A stretch of 64,000 nt of DNA from Peribacillus huizhouensis (GCF_014138605.1 NZ_JACJHX010000004.1:186001-250000), one strand, 5' to 3'. Counted from the first letter of the stretch, positions 16,171 to 26,560 are shown. Program-made: numbers and translations. Notes: generated by a model from the letters alone, not told the origin.

Positions 16171-18657
16171 CTATTCTTCCAATAACTTCAATAATGTTTT
16201 AAAAACAAATGAGGGTTGTCGTTCTAAATCATTTAAATTTAAAATGATCTTTTGATTTAATTTATTGAAAACAATATTTCTTGTTCCTTTTTCAATGTGA
16301 ATAGAAATATTTTTAATAAAATAGGAATCTATGTTAGTTGCCTCGTCAATATTCTTCCGGTTTAGAGTTACCTTAGCTTTGTCTGAAATCCTTCTTATCA
16401 TTCTCCAAAGAACAATTTCATTTTTTGATTTCATAAACAGTTCAGGAAGTTCCTTTGCATCTTTTAAGATGTTTATTGAAGTAATGATATAACTAGCAAT
16501 TCCATAATTAACTGGACGAATCATTTGTTTTAAATTGTTCCAATGATTGACTTGAAATTTCACATACTCTTCATTCTTCCCATTTATGTGCCCTTGGACA
16601 AAGTTAATGTCGGTGATTGTTCCGTACATGTTCACGCCATTAACATCTGCAATACCATTTTTAACATATAGTCCAATATACTTTGCATCTTGCCATCCTT
16701 TTTTAAGAAGATTTATTGGTATTTGATAGTAACCCTTTTGCACAAAGGAGAGATAGTCTTCATTTGATGACACCAACCCGACAAGAACCTTTTCATCAAG
16801 ATCTGAAAACCACTGTTCTTTTGTACCCTTAGGAAGAATACCCTCTTTTTGTATTTCCTCAGGACTACTTTCGATTAACCTTTCAATAATTTGTTCTACC
16901 AAGTTTGTTGCATTAGGTAAAAAAGGTAATGCACCTATATTCACTTTATCTATACTTTTATAAAAGTGATGCTCTTGATATATATCTTCTTCAAACCATG
17001 GAAAAAGGACATAAGCACCAAACGCTGTACGTTCAAACGGGCCATTATTAGCAATAACAATAGAATCCCTATAACGATGCATAGTATTTATATCATCTTC
17101 TATCGGACCAGGTGTTTTATAACGTGATTGATAATAACTACCCTCTTGTGCATAATCAATTCGATACTTAGCATCAAAGATATAATTAAAGGAGTAATCT
17201 CTACCTTTTTTCTCAATACTCAGCATCGTGTCAGGTTTTTGAGGAATGGTAGGTAAGTTCCCTTCGTATTTTTGATATGTTAATATAATCTTTTCTTTCG
17301 TAATAGGGTGCTGAAAAATTCGTCTAGCAGTTCGATTAGATTCTAAATTAACAAATAATCCTTCTCGATTTACTTTAATAATATCTTGGCTAACAAGATC
17401 ATATTTTTTATTAAGAATTTGTCCTAATTTAAGGAAAGTCCAATACTCGTATAGGGTCGCAACATCTTTTAAAGACATTTGATATAACTTTCCTTGAAGG
17501 GTTAACCCTTTTGAAACGGTTAGGAAAATTTGATACGCATCCCTATAACCAGGTGCCATTTGTAAAACTAAACTATACACCGATCGGTCAAGCATGCCAA
17601 TCTGTTTCCAGAAAGGGCTTTTTTGTTTGATTTCTAGTTGTTTAATCATTTTATTAATTTTTTCAATTAAATCTGAGTCAGGTTTTTCGTTCATCCATCT
17701 TCTTTGATTTAATAATCTATCCAATAAATCAGATAACTTATGGATTAGTCTACTCATCATTAATTTAATAAATCGATTTTCTAATGTATCATTCGTTAAT
17801 TCTTTTTTTATTCGTAAGCCTTCGGTGGGCATTAATGTTTTATTCTGCACATTAATGCCTTTTTCAACTTCTACAAACAACGCGGGTCTCTTACGAAGGT
17901 ACGCTCTTCCTCTTGAATCAAGCTTACTTAGCTGATCTCCTCTTACTTTTACATATGAATTTTGAAGAAGGTGATGAGGCTGCAGTTCAATCCTCTTTAC
18001 AGCTTGCAAGAATTGATCAAAGTGTTTACTAATTAAACGATAAAACTCGGCCATTGAAGGAGTTCCATCTAATTTAATTGTTGCACCTAAATAGGTTTTA
18101 CGGATAAAATGATATGCCAGATTATAGATCTCATCATTAACCTCTTCTAAAAGCTTTTTATAATCATTTTTATAATCCAGCTTTGATGGATAAATCTCCA
18201 ACGTTACTTCTAATAATTTCTCTTTTTCAGACCTAATCTCAAAAGTTGATAACCCAACTTCATTTTGAAATTGCAAGTTTCCCATTAGCATATACTGAGA
18301 TGCAACATTTACCTTTGAGATTGCTTGTCGTAGTAAAGGATGCTCGTGATAAAAAGTTAATTCAACTTCATTTTTCGGCATTATGATAACTTGATAAATT
18401 CCATTCTCAAAAAAAATTGGTCTTAGTTCTCTAGAATCGACTAGCTGCTGTTGATTGACATCATATACTTCTATTTTTTGAATTCCCTTTCCATGTATAG
18501 AGAATTCCATCGTGTCGTGAAAGTCCATCAAACGGTATTGTTTAAGCCCCTCATATCGCTGATGGTATGGCTTTCCTTTAATGATAAGAGATAGATCATG
18601 TGTTTCAATTCGAACAAGCTCAACATCCTCACGAGATCCAGAAGGAAGTGAAACCAT
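16171..18657 (-). CDS. DUF2357 / PD-(D/E)XK nuclease, McrC-like partner
   Basis: 828 aa. The N-terminal ~350 residues match the layout of DUF2357 proteins. The C-terminal half has the nuclease arrangement of McrC-like and PDDEXK_7 proteins: YEYW (403-406), D476 in KPDTMLSI, and D495-A-K497 in IFDAKYRID. It is expected to be the cleaving subunit loaded by the AAA protein encoded just upstream, as in McrBC-type restriction. The start at 18657 has GGAGG ten bases upstream and lies inside the end of the mcrB-like gene (29-base overlap), which indicates one operon. The modification or nucleic acid recognised is unknown. Confidence 0.82.
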   Translation of the reverse strand: MVSLPSGSREDVELVRIETHDLSLIIKGKPYHQRYEGLKQYRLMDFHDTMEFSIHGKGIQKIEVYDVNQQQLVDSRELRPIFFENGIYQVIIMPKNEVELTFYHEHPLLRQAISKVNVASQYMLMGNLQFQNEVGLSTFEIRSEKEKLLEVTLEIYPSKLDYKNDYKKLLEEVNDEIYNLAYHFIRKTYLGATIKLDGTPSMAEFYRLISKHFDQFLQAVKRIELQPHHLLQNSYVKVRGDQLSKLDSRGRAYLRKRPALFVEVEKGINVQNKTLMPTEGLRIKKELTNDTLENRFIKLMMSRLIHKLSDLLDRLLNQRRWMNEKPDSDLIEKINKMIKQLEIKQKSPFWKQIGMLDRSVYSLVLQMAPGYRDAYQIFLTVSKGLTLQGKLYQMSLKDVATLYEYWTFLKLGQILNKKYDLVSQDIIKVNREGLFVNLESNRTARRIFQHPITKEKIILTYQKYEGNLPTIPQKPDTMLSIEKKGRDYSFNYIFDAKYRIDYAQEGSYYQSRYKTPGPIEDDINTMHRYRDSIVIANNGPFERTAFGAYVLFPWFEEDIYQEHHFYKSIDKVNIGALPFLPNATNLVEQIIERLIESSPEEIQKEGILPKGTKEQWFSDLDEKVLVGLVSSNEDYLSFVQKGYYQIPINLLKKGWQDAKYIGLYVKNGIADVNGVNMYGTITDINFVQGHINGKNEEYVKFQVNHWNNLKQMIRPVNYGIASYIITSINILKDAKELPELFMKSKNEIVLWRMIRRISDKAKVTLNRKNIDEATNIDSYFIKNISIHIEKGTRNIVFNKLNQKIILNLNDLERQPSFVFKTLLKLLEE

Positions 18658-20350
18658 CTTCTTTTAACCTCCTAAGCATCTCTAATACTTTCTTAGCACT
18701 ATAAGGATATATGGCAGTTTCTAGATCGGACTCAAAGCTGTCACTACCTTCTACAAATTCTTTATTTGTAAAGATCCTATAAAGCTCCGTTAACATTTGC
18801 TCAACACGCGAGTCACTGCCTGTAATTCTCGGTAATATTTTTTGCAGAATACAATGATCAAGAGCATCCTCATATTTCATTAACTGATCATCTTCGTTAT
18901 ATGCAAGATAAAAACAGATTTCATCTCTTACTCTATAGCCAATATGAGCATTCATTAATTGAAGAGATTTATTTATTTTTTCGAGCCCTTCTGTTGTCTT
19001 AATGACTATCTCTGGATGTGTTTGATAAACATCCTTAAGGTGCAAAAACTTTGAAGACAATCTTTCGTTTAAAACAGCAATAGGTGTTACCTCCTCTATA
19101 TCATCAAGAAAACTCAGATTGCCTAATTCCACTCTATTAAACTCAATCGTATTTGCACGGTCCAAAACTTTTTTACTAAATGGATGTGTTGTTTCATCCA
19201 TATTCACTGTACCAATTATATATAAATTTGAAGGTATCTTCAGTGAATCCCCAGTCATTTCTTTTGATAAAAGATTTGAGGTTACTATTTTGCCATTCTG
19301 CCATTGTCGACTTTCCATTACACTCAAAATATCACTAAAATAATACTCAACACGAGCTAAGTTCATTTCATCAAGCAGTACAAAGTACAACAAACGCGGA
19401 CTCTCATTAGCATTTTTAATAATTCTTGTTAGAGGGCCTTCTTTAAAATCACCTTTTATGTCGACATATCCCAACAATTCAGAACCATCATTCCAATCTG
19501 GCCGAATAGGAATCAGGTTAAATTGACCATTTTCTTCTGTCGCTCCCAAACTTTCCGCAAACCATTGTACCATCTTTGTTTTACCAGTACCTGAGATTCC
19601 TGATAAAATAACAAATGGTTTTGTTTTTAAGGATAGAAAAAGATTAATTACCTCTTCTTTTGAATAGTAAAATCCTTTACTAGTTATATAGGAATGAATT
19701 TGATCGACAAGATTTGAAGATGTTAAATATGAGTTATCTTCCTCTTTTATCACTACAGGTTCTTCGAGTTCATTTAATACGTATTGTTTATTTTTGAAAG
19801 TTATGTACTCCTCATAATAACTAACCATATTTTTAAGATCTGTTACTAGTACTTCTTCCGCTGGTATATTCTTAATATCATATTCAATGTAAGCAGCAGT
19901 AGAAAATACATATTGTTTAGCTTTAGAACTATTACCCAAAAAGATCTTTTCATCTTTACGAACCTTATTGTCCATGGTGATTGACTCACGAATCTCTTCT
20001 TTGACCTTCACCATTTCTTCTTTTGATGTTTCAGTAACCCCCTGGGCAAATGTGAGATATAGCCAATCCATATCTTCACTAAATAAGTAAACAATATAAT
20101 ATCCACGCTGGGTTGATACTGTTACATTTTTATTCATAATTGCAATCCATGGAATAGCTGCCCAGTTCCCTTGACCCACAGATCCAGTTATCACAAATTG
20201 ATTATTCGGAATAAAGGAGAACTCGCTTATTTCCTTTGGTACTTCATTCCTAACAAAACTACCAAGATGATGTCCTCCAAAAGCATCTTTTTTAGCACCT
20301 AAATACTCATTCATTATTTTTATTAATTGACCTCTAAATACACTATCCAT
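18629..20350 (-). CDS. McrB-like AAA+ NTPase with DUF3578 (MrcB N-terminal) domain
   Basis: 573 aa from the ATG at 20350 (AAGGAG six bases upstream; a TTG at 20386 is less likely). Residues about 1-180 form a DUF3578 domain (VPKEISEFSF, GQGNWAAIPWIAI). The AAA domain has Walker A GISGTGKT, the McrB-type IPIRPDWNDGSELLGYVD segment, Walker B YFVLLDEMNLARVEYYFSD and a GTVNMDETTHPFSKKVLDRA region corresponding to the McrB NTxD/sensor area. It should oligomerise, sense modified nucleic acid through the N-terminal domain, and drive the DUF2357 nuclease. This is a type IV restriction architecture; no methyltransferase gene is nearby. Confidence 0.87.
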   Translation of the reverse strand: MDSVFRGQLIKIMNEYLGAKKDAFGGHHLGSFVRNEVPKEISEFSFIPNNQFVITGSVGQGNWAAIPWIAIMNKNVTVSTQRGYYIVYLFSEDMDWLYLTFAQGVTETSKEEMVKVKEEIRESITMDNKVRKDEKIFLGNSSKAKQYVFSTAAYIEYDIKNIPAEEVLVTDLKNMVSYYEEYITFKNKQYVLNELEEPVVIKEEDNSYLTSSNLVDQIHSYITSKGFYYSKEEVINLFLSLKTKPFVILSGISGTGKTKMVQWFAESLGATEENGQFNLIPIRPDWNDGSELLGYVDIKGDFKEGPLTRIIKNANESPRLLYFVLLDEMNLARVEYYFSDILSVMESRQWQNGKIVTSNLLSKEMTGDSLKIPSNLYIIGTVNMDETTHPFSKKVLDRANTIEFNRVELGNLSFLDDIEEVTPIAVLNERLSSKFLHLKDVYQTHPEIVIKTTEGLEKINKSLQLMNAHIGYRVRDEICFYLAYNEDDQLMKYEDALDHCILQKILPRITGSDSRVEQMLTELYRIFTNKEFVEGSDSFESDLETAIYPYSAKKVLEMLRRLKEDGFTSFWIS

Positions 20351-20477
20351 GTCCTTCTCCTTTTTATTAAAAGCATACTTATCCAACGCAGTCCAATATT
20401 GATCAAATTCACATTACACTAACCTCTTTGATGGATTAAGTGTTCTATCTTTTACGACTAATTTACACATTCAAATT

Positions 20478-20508
20478 AGACACTCGAATAGTCGAGTGTC
20501 TTTTATTT
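20478..20508. terminator. hairpin between the helicase and mcrB-like genes
   Basis: Perfect stem GACACTCGA / TCGAGTGTC with a 4-base loop. The T-run (TTTTATTT) is on the plus strand, so on the minus strand, where the genes run, it would be a stem without a strong T-tract. Confidence 0.5.
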
Positions 20509-20583
20509 CCGTGTACTATAAATTGAAAGCAAGATAGACTCTACTAATTTCATCAAAGCTGAATTCTCATATCAGCTACAATT

Positions 20584-22203
20584 TTATTGATTTCTTTGAA
20601 GTTCCAACAATCTAGATCTTAATTTCGGATCACTAGCATAAATATACAGCCCATGTATTCCTCTCTTCATAAGAACATTAATTGAATTTAATATGATCTT
20701 TTCCTTAATATCCTCACTATTTTGGAATTCATCTTTTCCTCTAAAAGCTTCCGTGTCCTTATAATTCTCTGTAATAATTTTCAATTCATCTTTGCTTTCA
20801 TCATATGTAATTGATGGGCCCAAAATTACACCAACATAGTTTAAATCAAAACCTTGTATTGTATATATAGACCCCACTTCTCTTACTGTTCCTGCTTTTT
20901 CTGCCCATGTAATATTTCCGTAATCACCATTCCAAGGGAGTTTAAAATCCTCTTCTTCTACGTAATACTCTTCATTGTCTTTCTTATGTATATAATCGAA
21001 TGTAGATACGATTCTCGCTAAACCATATTCCTTATTCATTTTTTGTATTACGTTATACATTGTAGCCGCTGACTCGAAGATTTTAATATCATATTCAGGG
21101 TCTTTAGGTATTTTTGTAATCTTCTTTTCAACAAAATGGTCAATCCAATTCACCATTTCATTATTTGCATGCATTCGGAATTGGTTAGTTAGCTTATAAG
21201 TAGGTTCAGTATTATAATTCCCTATAATAGAGTGAAGCCTTTCTTCATCCCAGTAGCTTTTCATCTTTAACACTTGCTTATCATCATACACTGCAATAAC
21301 AATTTTGCTATGCCCAATAATCTCTTGTAACTGATTATCCTCAACAAAATTATTATAGGGATCAGGCTTTGTTAACAATAAATGAGCTTCATCAACTAAC
21401 ACAATATCAGCCTTTTCTATCAATTTTTTCCGTTGATTAATAAAAGATGTTGGTTTTTCAAAATTCTTTTTAGTGAGCGCTTTTACATTACCAGCTATTT
21501 TCTTATATGTTTTTAGCATCTCTGTATGATTTACTAATAAATAATTATTAGTTTTATATAAAGCTGATGATTTTTCCTTGGATAGCTCTTGGATTTTGTT
21601 AATAACTGAACTTAGTACAACACTTTTTCCTACACCTGCTTCTCCTTTAACTAAGAAAACATATGGCTCATCATCATTAATGTGTTTTTTACAAACGTCA
21701 ATAATCTTCTGTTGAAGTTCCAACTGTTCTATCGATAATTCTTTGAATGGGGATAGCTTAAAAATATCCTTATTTTCAATAGTAGATCTAGAATTATCTA
21801 CTATATCCCTATCTAAAAGCTCATCCCATATATCTTCAAACAATTCCTCATTAAAGAATTTTTTTTCATAATAATTGTGCATCACACTATTAACTGTTTG
21901 ACTCTTGTTTTGTAGTTTGTACCGTTCATCCGCTAAAAAATAATTGATCAACTTGGTTTCAATATTGTATGTTGCAGATCAATTAAACTTTTCATGAATA
22001 ATAAGCGACATCTTCTTTAATGATTTTCTCTCACGATTATTTAAATGATCCCTCATACGATTTCTCACTGCTACCGTTTCGCCAATATAGACCGTAGTAT
22101 CATTATTTAGAAAGTAAACTACAGGATAATCGGTATAATAACCATTAATACTATCTATTGATGTCTTGTCAAAAGACATTGATTTTATATCTATTTTACT
22201 CAT
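20584..22203 (-). pseudogene. GIY-YIG nuclease-DUF2075 helicase, interrupted by one in-frame TGA
   Basis: A 540-codon frame from the ATG at 22203 to 20584, broken only at codon 75 (TGA, 21979-21981). The first 74 codons carry a GIY-YIG domain (PVVYFL, TVYIGET, then RNRMRDH). After the stop the same frame continues with SATYNIETKL, the expected linker, then a DUF2075 superfamily 1 helicase: Walker A GEAGVGKSVV, DEAH box IVLVDEAHLLL, QFRMH and SIYTIQGFDLNYVGVI. Fusion of these domains in one protein of this length is a known arrangement. The part after the TGA has no good start site of its own (first candidate TTG at 21951), so the gene is disrupted unless the stop is read through. Confidence 0.82.
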
Positions 22204-22268
22204 ATTGTATTCTACCTACCTCATAATTGCTGACAAATTGAAGAATGATTCAATATAAACCTATCACT

Positions 22269-22571
22269 TTACTTTACTTTATTTATTGGATATTTTAGAG
22301 CATTCTTCTCTATTTTCTTAAATGCTTCCTCCTCCAAATCTATATTCATTTTTTCTGCTAACTGAAGAAGATATATAAATACATCCGCCATCTCTTCTTT
22401 AATATTCTGTATAGATTCAGCGACCGCTTCTTCACTATTTCTCCACTGAAAATTTTCTAAGAGTTCATTTGCTTCTAGAGATATAGATATCGCTAGATCT
22501 TTTTCATTGTGATAAGGGGCCCATCCACGCTCATCTCTAAACTTAATAACTTTTTGCATTAAATCTTTCAT
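22269..22571 (-). CDS. MazG-like nucleotide pyrophosphohydrolase
   Basis: 100 aa, one compact all-alpha MazG-type domain. The metal-binding pattern is visible as EANELLENFQW, then EEMADVFIYLLQLAEKM (the ExxE and ExxD pair). It hydrolyses NTPs or dNTPs to monophosphate and pyrophosphate; the substrate is unknown. It is 65 bases upstream of the GIY-YIG/helicase frame and on the same strand. The adjacency suggests a shared operon. A role in nucleotide depletion during phage attack is inference from context. Confidence 0.85.
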   Translation of the reverse strand: MKDLMQKVIKFRDERGWAPYHNEKDLAISISLEANELLENFQWRNSEEAVAESIQNIKEEMADVFIYLLQLAEKMNIDLEEEAFKKIEKNALKYPINKVK

Positions 22572-22851
22572 TTATAGCCCATCTAGTTTGAATTTTATTT
22601 TTGTAAATATATTCTATTTTAGCATTTATTTTAATATTCTGCTTATCATAAAAAAAGAGATACCAAAGTATCTCCCTAATTCGGTATATTATAAATTCCA
22701 CTTTATCCCCCTGAAAACTTTTCTCAACCGCCGCCACTCGGGGTTCGCAGTTCCACATAGAAAAACATGAATAATGTCTGATAATGAATCTTTTCTACCT
22801 TATTTCCATTGAAATAGAGTTCTTCATTTTTTTACGTTCCAGTTTTTTATT

Positions 22852-23200
22852 TCAGGTGTTTGTCCGTCTAAAACGGATAATTGGTGTAATGTTTTCTTTC
22901 AATACCTCCTCTGAAGGACGTGTATGGTGAAGTTCCCCCTCATACTCGCATGGCCGATTTGTGTTATAAATAACGATTATGCTTTTGCCCATACTAACAT
23001 CAAGAGCAACTACATGTTTCATTTCTTTCTTCTCCTTTTTAGCAAGTCTTCACAGTACCTTATCGATTCCATTTTCTTTTACACGATTTCACGGATCCAA
23101 CATACTAAACTGATTCACATAAGGTTGTGAAGTTGGTCGGTTTTTGATACGGACTCTCCATCGGTCCCAGGGGCTGTTCGACCTTCCTTCACTTCTACTA
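22852..23200 (-). mobile_element. IS110-family remnant: transposase N-terminus plus its long 5' leader
   Basis: The ATG at 23022 (AAGGAG upstream) opens MKHVVALDVSMGKSIIVIYN, the N-terminus of IS110-type DEDD transposases with the first catalytic Asp in ALDV. The frame leaves homology after about 42 residues and stops at 22852, so the enzyme is truncated. The ~180 bases before the ATG are GC-richer than the surroundings, contain no gene, and correspond to the non-coding leader that in IS110 elements encodes the bridge RNA. Exact element ends were not identified. Confidence 0.65.
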
Positions 23201-23244
23201 TAAAAAAATAGTAGCACAAACCATGGCCGTGGTTTGTGCTACTA
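23201..23244 (-). terminator. strong terminator of the rlmCD-alkA unit
   Basis: 15-bp stem TAGTAGCACAAACCA / TGGTTTGTGCTACTA with a 6-base loop, followed on the minus strand by TTTTTTTATAG, 26 bases after the methyltransferase stop. Confidence 0.88.
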
Positions 23245-23269
23245 ATGTTAGTATGTTTAAAATAATTGT

Positions 23270-24649
23270 TTACTTTAATATAAGTTGTGCTACGCACTCC
23301 ACATGACTCGTCTGCGGAAACATATCCACCGGCTGCATGCTCTCCACCTTATAAAGCTTACTCAGCTCCTGCAAATCCTTCGCCAATGTCGATGGATTAC
23401 AAGACACATACACAATCTTCTTTGGTTTTACTTTCATCATTGTGCGTAATAATGCTTGGTCACAGCCAGTTCTTGGTGGATCCACAACAATAACGTCTGG
23501 TCTAAAGCCTTCCTTTACCCAACGTGGCATGACATTTTCTGCTTTACCAACTTCGTAATGAACGTTACTTCGGTTATGTTTTTTTGCATTTTTCTTAGCG
23601 TCATCGATCGATTCTTTGATGATGTCCATACCGCGAACTTCTTTGGCTTGATCCGATAGCCAGAGGCCAATTGTTCCGACTCCGCAATAGGCGTCGACGA
23701 CTTTTTCTTTTCCTGTTAGCGCTGCTGCTTGCTTTACTTCGTTGTAAAGCTTGACCGTTTGGACAGGATTCAGCTGGAAGAAGGTACGAGCTGATAGTTC
23801 GTAAGATAAGTCTCCAAGTGTTTCATTGATGATGCGTTCTCCTGCTAGGTGAATCGTTTTGTCGCCAAAGATGACGGATGTATTGCGGTCATTCACGTTT
23901 TGGACGAGTGATTTCACTTCTGGTAGTTGATCGCGAATTTGCTTGATGAGCTCGTCTTTTCTTGGGATTTCGGTTGTTCTTGTGACTAAGACGACTTGGA
24001 CTTCTCCTGTTTCGAAACCGACGCGTGTAATGACGGTACGGATTACACCTTTTTTCTTCCGCTCGTTATAAATGGAAATATCTAAGTTCTTTAAGATTTT
24101 CTTCACAATTCGTGTGACTTTATTCGTTGCTTTATGCTGAACCAGACAGTTTGGAATATCGATCAGCTGGTGTGAGTTGACACCGTATAGTCCGGCGATG
24201 ATTTTGCCTTCTTTCATGCCGACTTGGAACTGGCTTTTGTTTCGGTAATTCCACGGATCTTCCATGCCAATCGTTTCTTTAATATTTAATGATTCGATTG
24301 GAACGCGTAGATAGCGTTCCATCGCTTGAACGACGATGTCACGTTTTTCAACAAGCTGTTGGTCATAGCTAAGATGCTGCAGCTGGCAGCCACCGCATTG
24401 TTCATAAACCGGGCAAGGTGCTGCAACCCGGTGTGGTGACGCTTTGCGGATTTGTTTAATTTTTGCTTGCGAAAATTTCGTATCTACTTTTGTTGCAATC
24501 GCGACGATTTCTTCGCCAGGCAAGGCACCAGGGACGAAGACGACTTTTTTCTTAAAATAACCGACTCCTTCGCCGTTAATGCCGATTCGTTTTATCGTTA
24601 ATGGGAAAGTTTGGTTGACTTCTAGTTGTTGATCTTGAGTTTGGCTCAT
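23270..24649 (-). CDS. rlmCD: 23S rRNA (uracil-5-)-methyltransferase RlmCD
   Basis: 459 aa. An N-terminal TRAM domain (about 5-65) binds RNA, the iron-sulphur cysteines follow in [14 protein letters not shown], and the C-terminal Rossmann methyltransferase has [21 protein letters not shown] and the catalytic-cysteine segment [10 protein letters not shown]. In Bacillus this enzyme (YefA/RlmCD) makes m5U at positions 747 and 1939 of 23S rRNA. The start overlaps the end of the DNA glycosylase gene by ATGA, so the two are co-translated. A strong terminator follows. A paralogous RlmD-like assignment cannot be excluded by eye. Confidence 0.9.
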   Translation of the reverse strand: MSQTQDQQLEVNQTFPLTIKRIGINGEGVGYFKKKVVFVPGALPGEEIVAIATKVDTKFSQAKIKQIRKASPHRVAAPCPVYEQCGGCQLQHLSYDQQLVEKRDIVVQAMERYLRVPIESLNIKETIGMEDPWNYRNKSQFQVGMKEGKIIAGLYGVNSHQLIDIPNCLVQHKATNKVTRIVKKILKNLDISIYNERKKKGVIRTVITRVGFETGEVQVVLVTRTTEIPRKDELIKQIRDQLPEVKSLVQNVNDRNTSVIFGDKTIHLAGERIINETLGDLSYELSARTFFQLNPVQTVKLYNEVKQAAALTGKEKVVDAYCGVGTIGLWLSDQAKEVRGMDIIKESIDDAKKNAKKHNRSNVHYEVGKAENVMPRWVKEGFRPDVIVVDPPRTGCDQALLRTMMKVKPKKIVYVSCNPSTLAKDLQELSKLYKVESMQPVDMFPQTSHVECVAQLILK

Positions 24650-25530
24650 TTCTTTTCACTCCGTTTTTCCGTACTTCTCCATAAATAGAGGGAGGCATAG
24701 CTCAAATAGGGCGACCAGCTTTCGCTATATTTTAGCATTTCTTCTTTGGTCGGTTTTTGTGGCAAATTGTATAATTGCTGCACAGCCCTTTGGATGCCAA
24801 TGTCAGCGATTGGAAACAAGTTCGGTCTTCCTACGCCAAATAGCAGGAAGTTTTCTGCCGTCCAATTGCCAATTCCTCTTATCTTTACGAGTGTATCGAT
24901 GATTTCCGTGTCTGTTTGTTCTGCTAGTTGTTTTAAGTGTAACTCTCCAGTGGTTATCTTCTGCGATAAACCAATCACATACTCTGCTTTTCGCGTGCTG
25001 AATTGAATATCACGCAATTCTTCCACCGTTAATTGGGATGCACGTTCTGGTGTCGGGAAAAATGGCACACCATCTATTTCAAAGCCGAATGTTTTTACAT
25101 AGCGTTCTGTCAGCGTATGGGCAAAGGAGAGGTTCAGTTGTTGATGAATGATGCATCTCACAAGACAGTTATAATAATCGAAGTCTAACACAATAGGTGT
25201 ACCGTGATGCTCGGTAAATAATGCCTGTAGATCGGTCTCTTGAAAATGCGATGCGATTTTTGATAATGGTTCATGAAAATGGAATACTTTCTTTACTCTC
25301 TCAAGTGCTTCTTCCTTATATTCATTTCGCTCCCCTTGCAAAATAAACATCGGATTGTCCGTATTGCCGATACTTTGAATGTGAACGACAAGCGGTGTTT
25401 CTTCTATATATAGCGGCACCTTAATCGTCCGCTCTTCAAAATCAATGACATGTAAAGGATCTAAGCGTAAGCGGTCAAGAACTAAATCAAAATTATAAGG
25501 AGCTTCTACCTGTATCGTTTCCGTCCACAT
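24646..25530 (-). CDS. DNA-3-methyladenine glycosylase II, AlkA-like
   Basis: 294 aa from the ATG at 25530, preceded by AAAGGAAGG; a longer frame from 25620 is less likely. The helix-hairpin-helix plus Gly/Pro-Asp motif is clear: [19 protein letters not shown] followed by [12 protein letters not shown], with the catalytic Asp in IAD. It removes alkylated bases from DNA to start base excision repair. An AlkA_N-like domain precedes the catalytic domain. It forms an operon with rlmCD through a 4-base overlap. Confidence 0.87.
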   Translation of the reverse strand: MWTETIQVEAPYNFDLVLDRLRLDPLHVIDFEERTIKVPLYIEETPLVVHIQSIGNTDNPMFILQGERNEYKEEALERVKKVFHFHEPLSKIASHFQETDLQALFTEHHGTPIVLDFDYYNCLVRCIIHQQLNLSFAHTLTERYVKTFGFEIDGVPFFPTPERASQLTVEELRDIQFSTRKAEYVIGLSQKITTGELHLKQLAEQTDTEIIDTLVKIRGIGNWTAENFLLFGVGRPNLFPIADIGIQRAVQQLYNLPQKPTKEEMLKYSESWSPYLSYASLYLWRSTEKRSEKK

Positions 25531-25771
25531 AATACCTTCCTTTAACAGTTTTCCACGTATTATAGCATATTTGTGATACGGTGCGGTACCTGGAAAAATT
25601 GTCGGCTGCGGATCAAGCATAGAGATGCGGCAAAACCTATAGTCTTCTTCTATCCTCTACACTTGAGTTGAAAAAAACATATCCCCTACTAAACCAACAC
25701 CTATGAATAGCTAGTAGGACAATTCAACATAATAGAAAAGACATACTATGGAAGGGAGAGATCAATCACAA

Positions 25772-26515
25772 ATGAATAAAATTCCACAAGTCACGCTTCT
25801 CTTTTGGATCATGAAGATTGATGCCACTACATTAGGCGAAACAGCAGGTGACTTGTTGTCCATGACGATGGGGGTTGGATACGGGGTCAGTACGATTATT
25901 TTATTTGCTCTTTTTATCATTACTCTTATCGCGCAACTACTATCAAAAAGGTATTACCCAATCATCTATTGGCTCGTCATTACGTCAACCGCCGTCGCTG
26001 GAACCACGATGTCTGATTTTATGGATCGTACTCTAGGGTTAGGCTATGCAATGGGTTCCACGATATTAGTTTGTATCTTATTAATTATATTTGCCTATTG
26101 GTATGCTAGTGAACGTTCGTTGAATATTCATGATATTCACACACGTAAAGTTGAAATTCTTTATTGGGTTGCCATCCTATTCTCCAATACTTTAGGCACA
26201 GCTTTAGGCGATTTCTTGGCAGATAGTTCTGGGCTTGGATATGTTGGAGGAGCCGTACTAATCGGAATTCTATTAGCTCTCATCGTCCTAGCCAAATATT
26301 TTACAAAAATTTCTCGCGTCTTCTTATTTTGGGTTGCCTTTGTCTTAACTCGCCCTTTTGGAGCAACATTTGGAGATCTTCTTACTAAACCAACTGAAAA
26401 AGGAGGGTTAAATCTAGGGACTACTGGATCATCGCTTGTTCTGGGACTCATTCTTTTAGTCCTTATAATTTACGCAACTATAAAAAATAATAAGACCTCT
26501 AACTCATTGACCTAA
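25772..26515 (+). CDS. COG4705-type multi-pass membrane protein with a fourfold repeat
   Basis: 247 aa; the ATG at 25772 is taken because GAAGGGAGAG precedes it, while an ATG at 25748 has no site. The protein is built of four similar units, each with a loop of the type T-x-G-(x)3-GD-x-L-(x)4-GLGY-x-x-G: TTLGETAGDLLSMTMGVGYG, TTMSDFMDRTLGLGYAMG, LGTALGDFLADSSGLGYVGG and FGATFGDLLTKPTEKGG. Each loop is followed by hydrophobic helices, about eight in all. Conserved Asp/Thr in membrane loops suggests a transport or ion-binding role, but no function is known to me. Confidence 0.75.
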   Translation: MNKIPQVTLLFWIMKIDATTLGETAGDLLSMTMGVGYGVSTIILFALFIITLIAQLLSKRYYPIIYWLVITSTAVAGTTMSDFMDRTLGLGYAMGSTILVCILLIIFAYWYASERSLNIHDIHTRKVEILYWVAILFSNTLGTALGDFLADSSGLGYVGGAVLIGILLALIVLAKYFTKISRVFLFWVAFVLTRPFGATFGDLLTKPTEKGGLNLGTTGSSLVLGLILLVLIIYATIKNNKTSNSLT

Positions 26516-26560
26516 TAAGTTTTTATGATCTTATCCCGGTACAATTGTAGCTAAAAAGAA

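Noticed and set aside
23115-23297. 60-codon minus-strand frame over the IS110 leader
   Set aside because: Spans a terminator and the non-coding leader; no ribosome site or homology.
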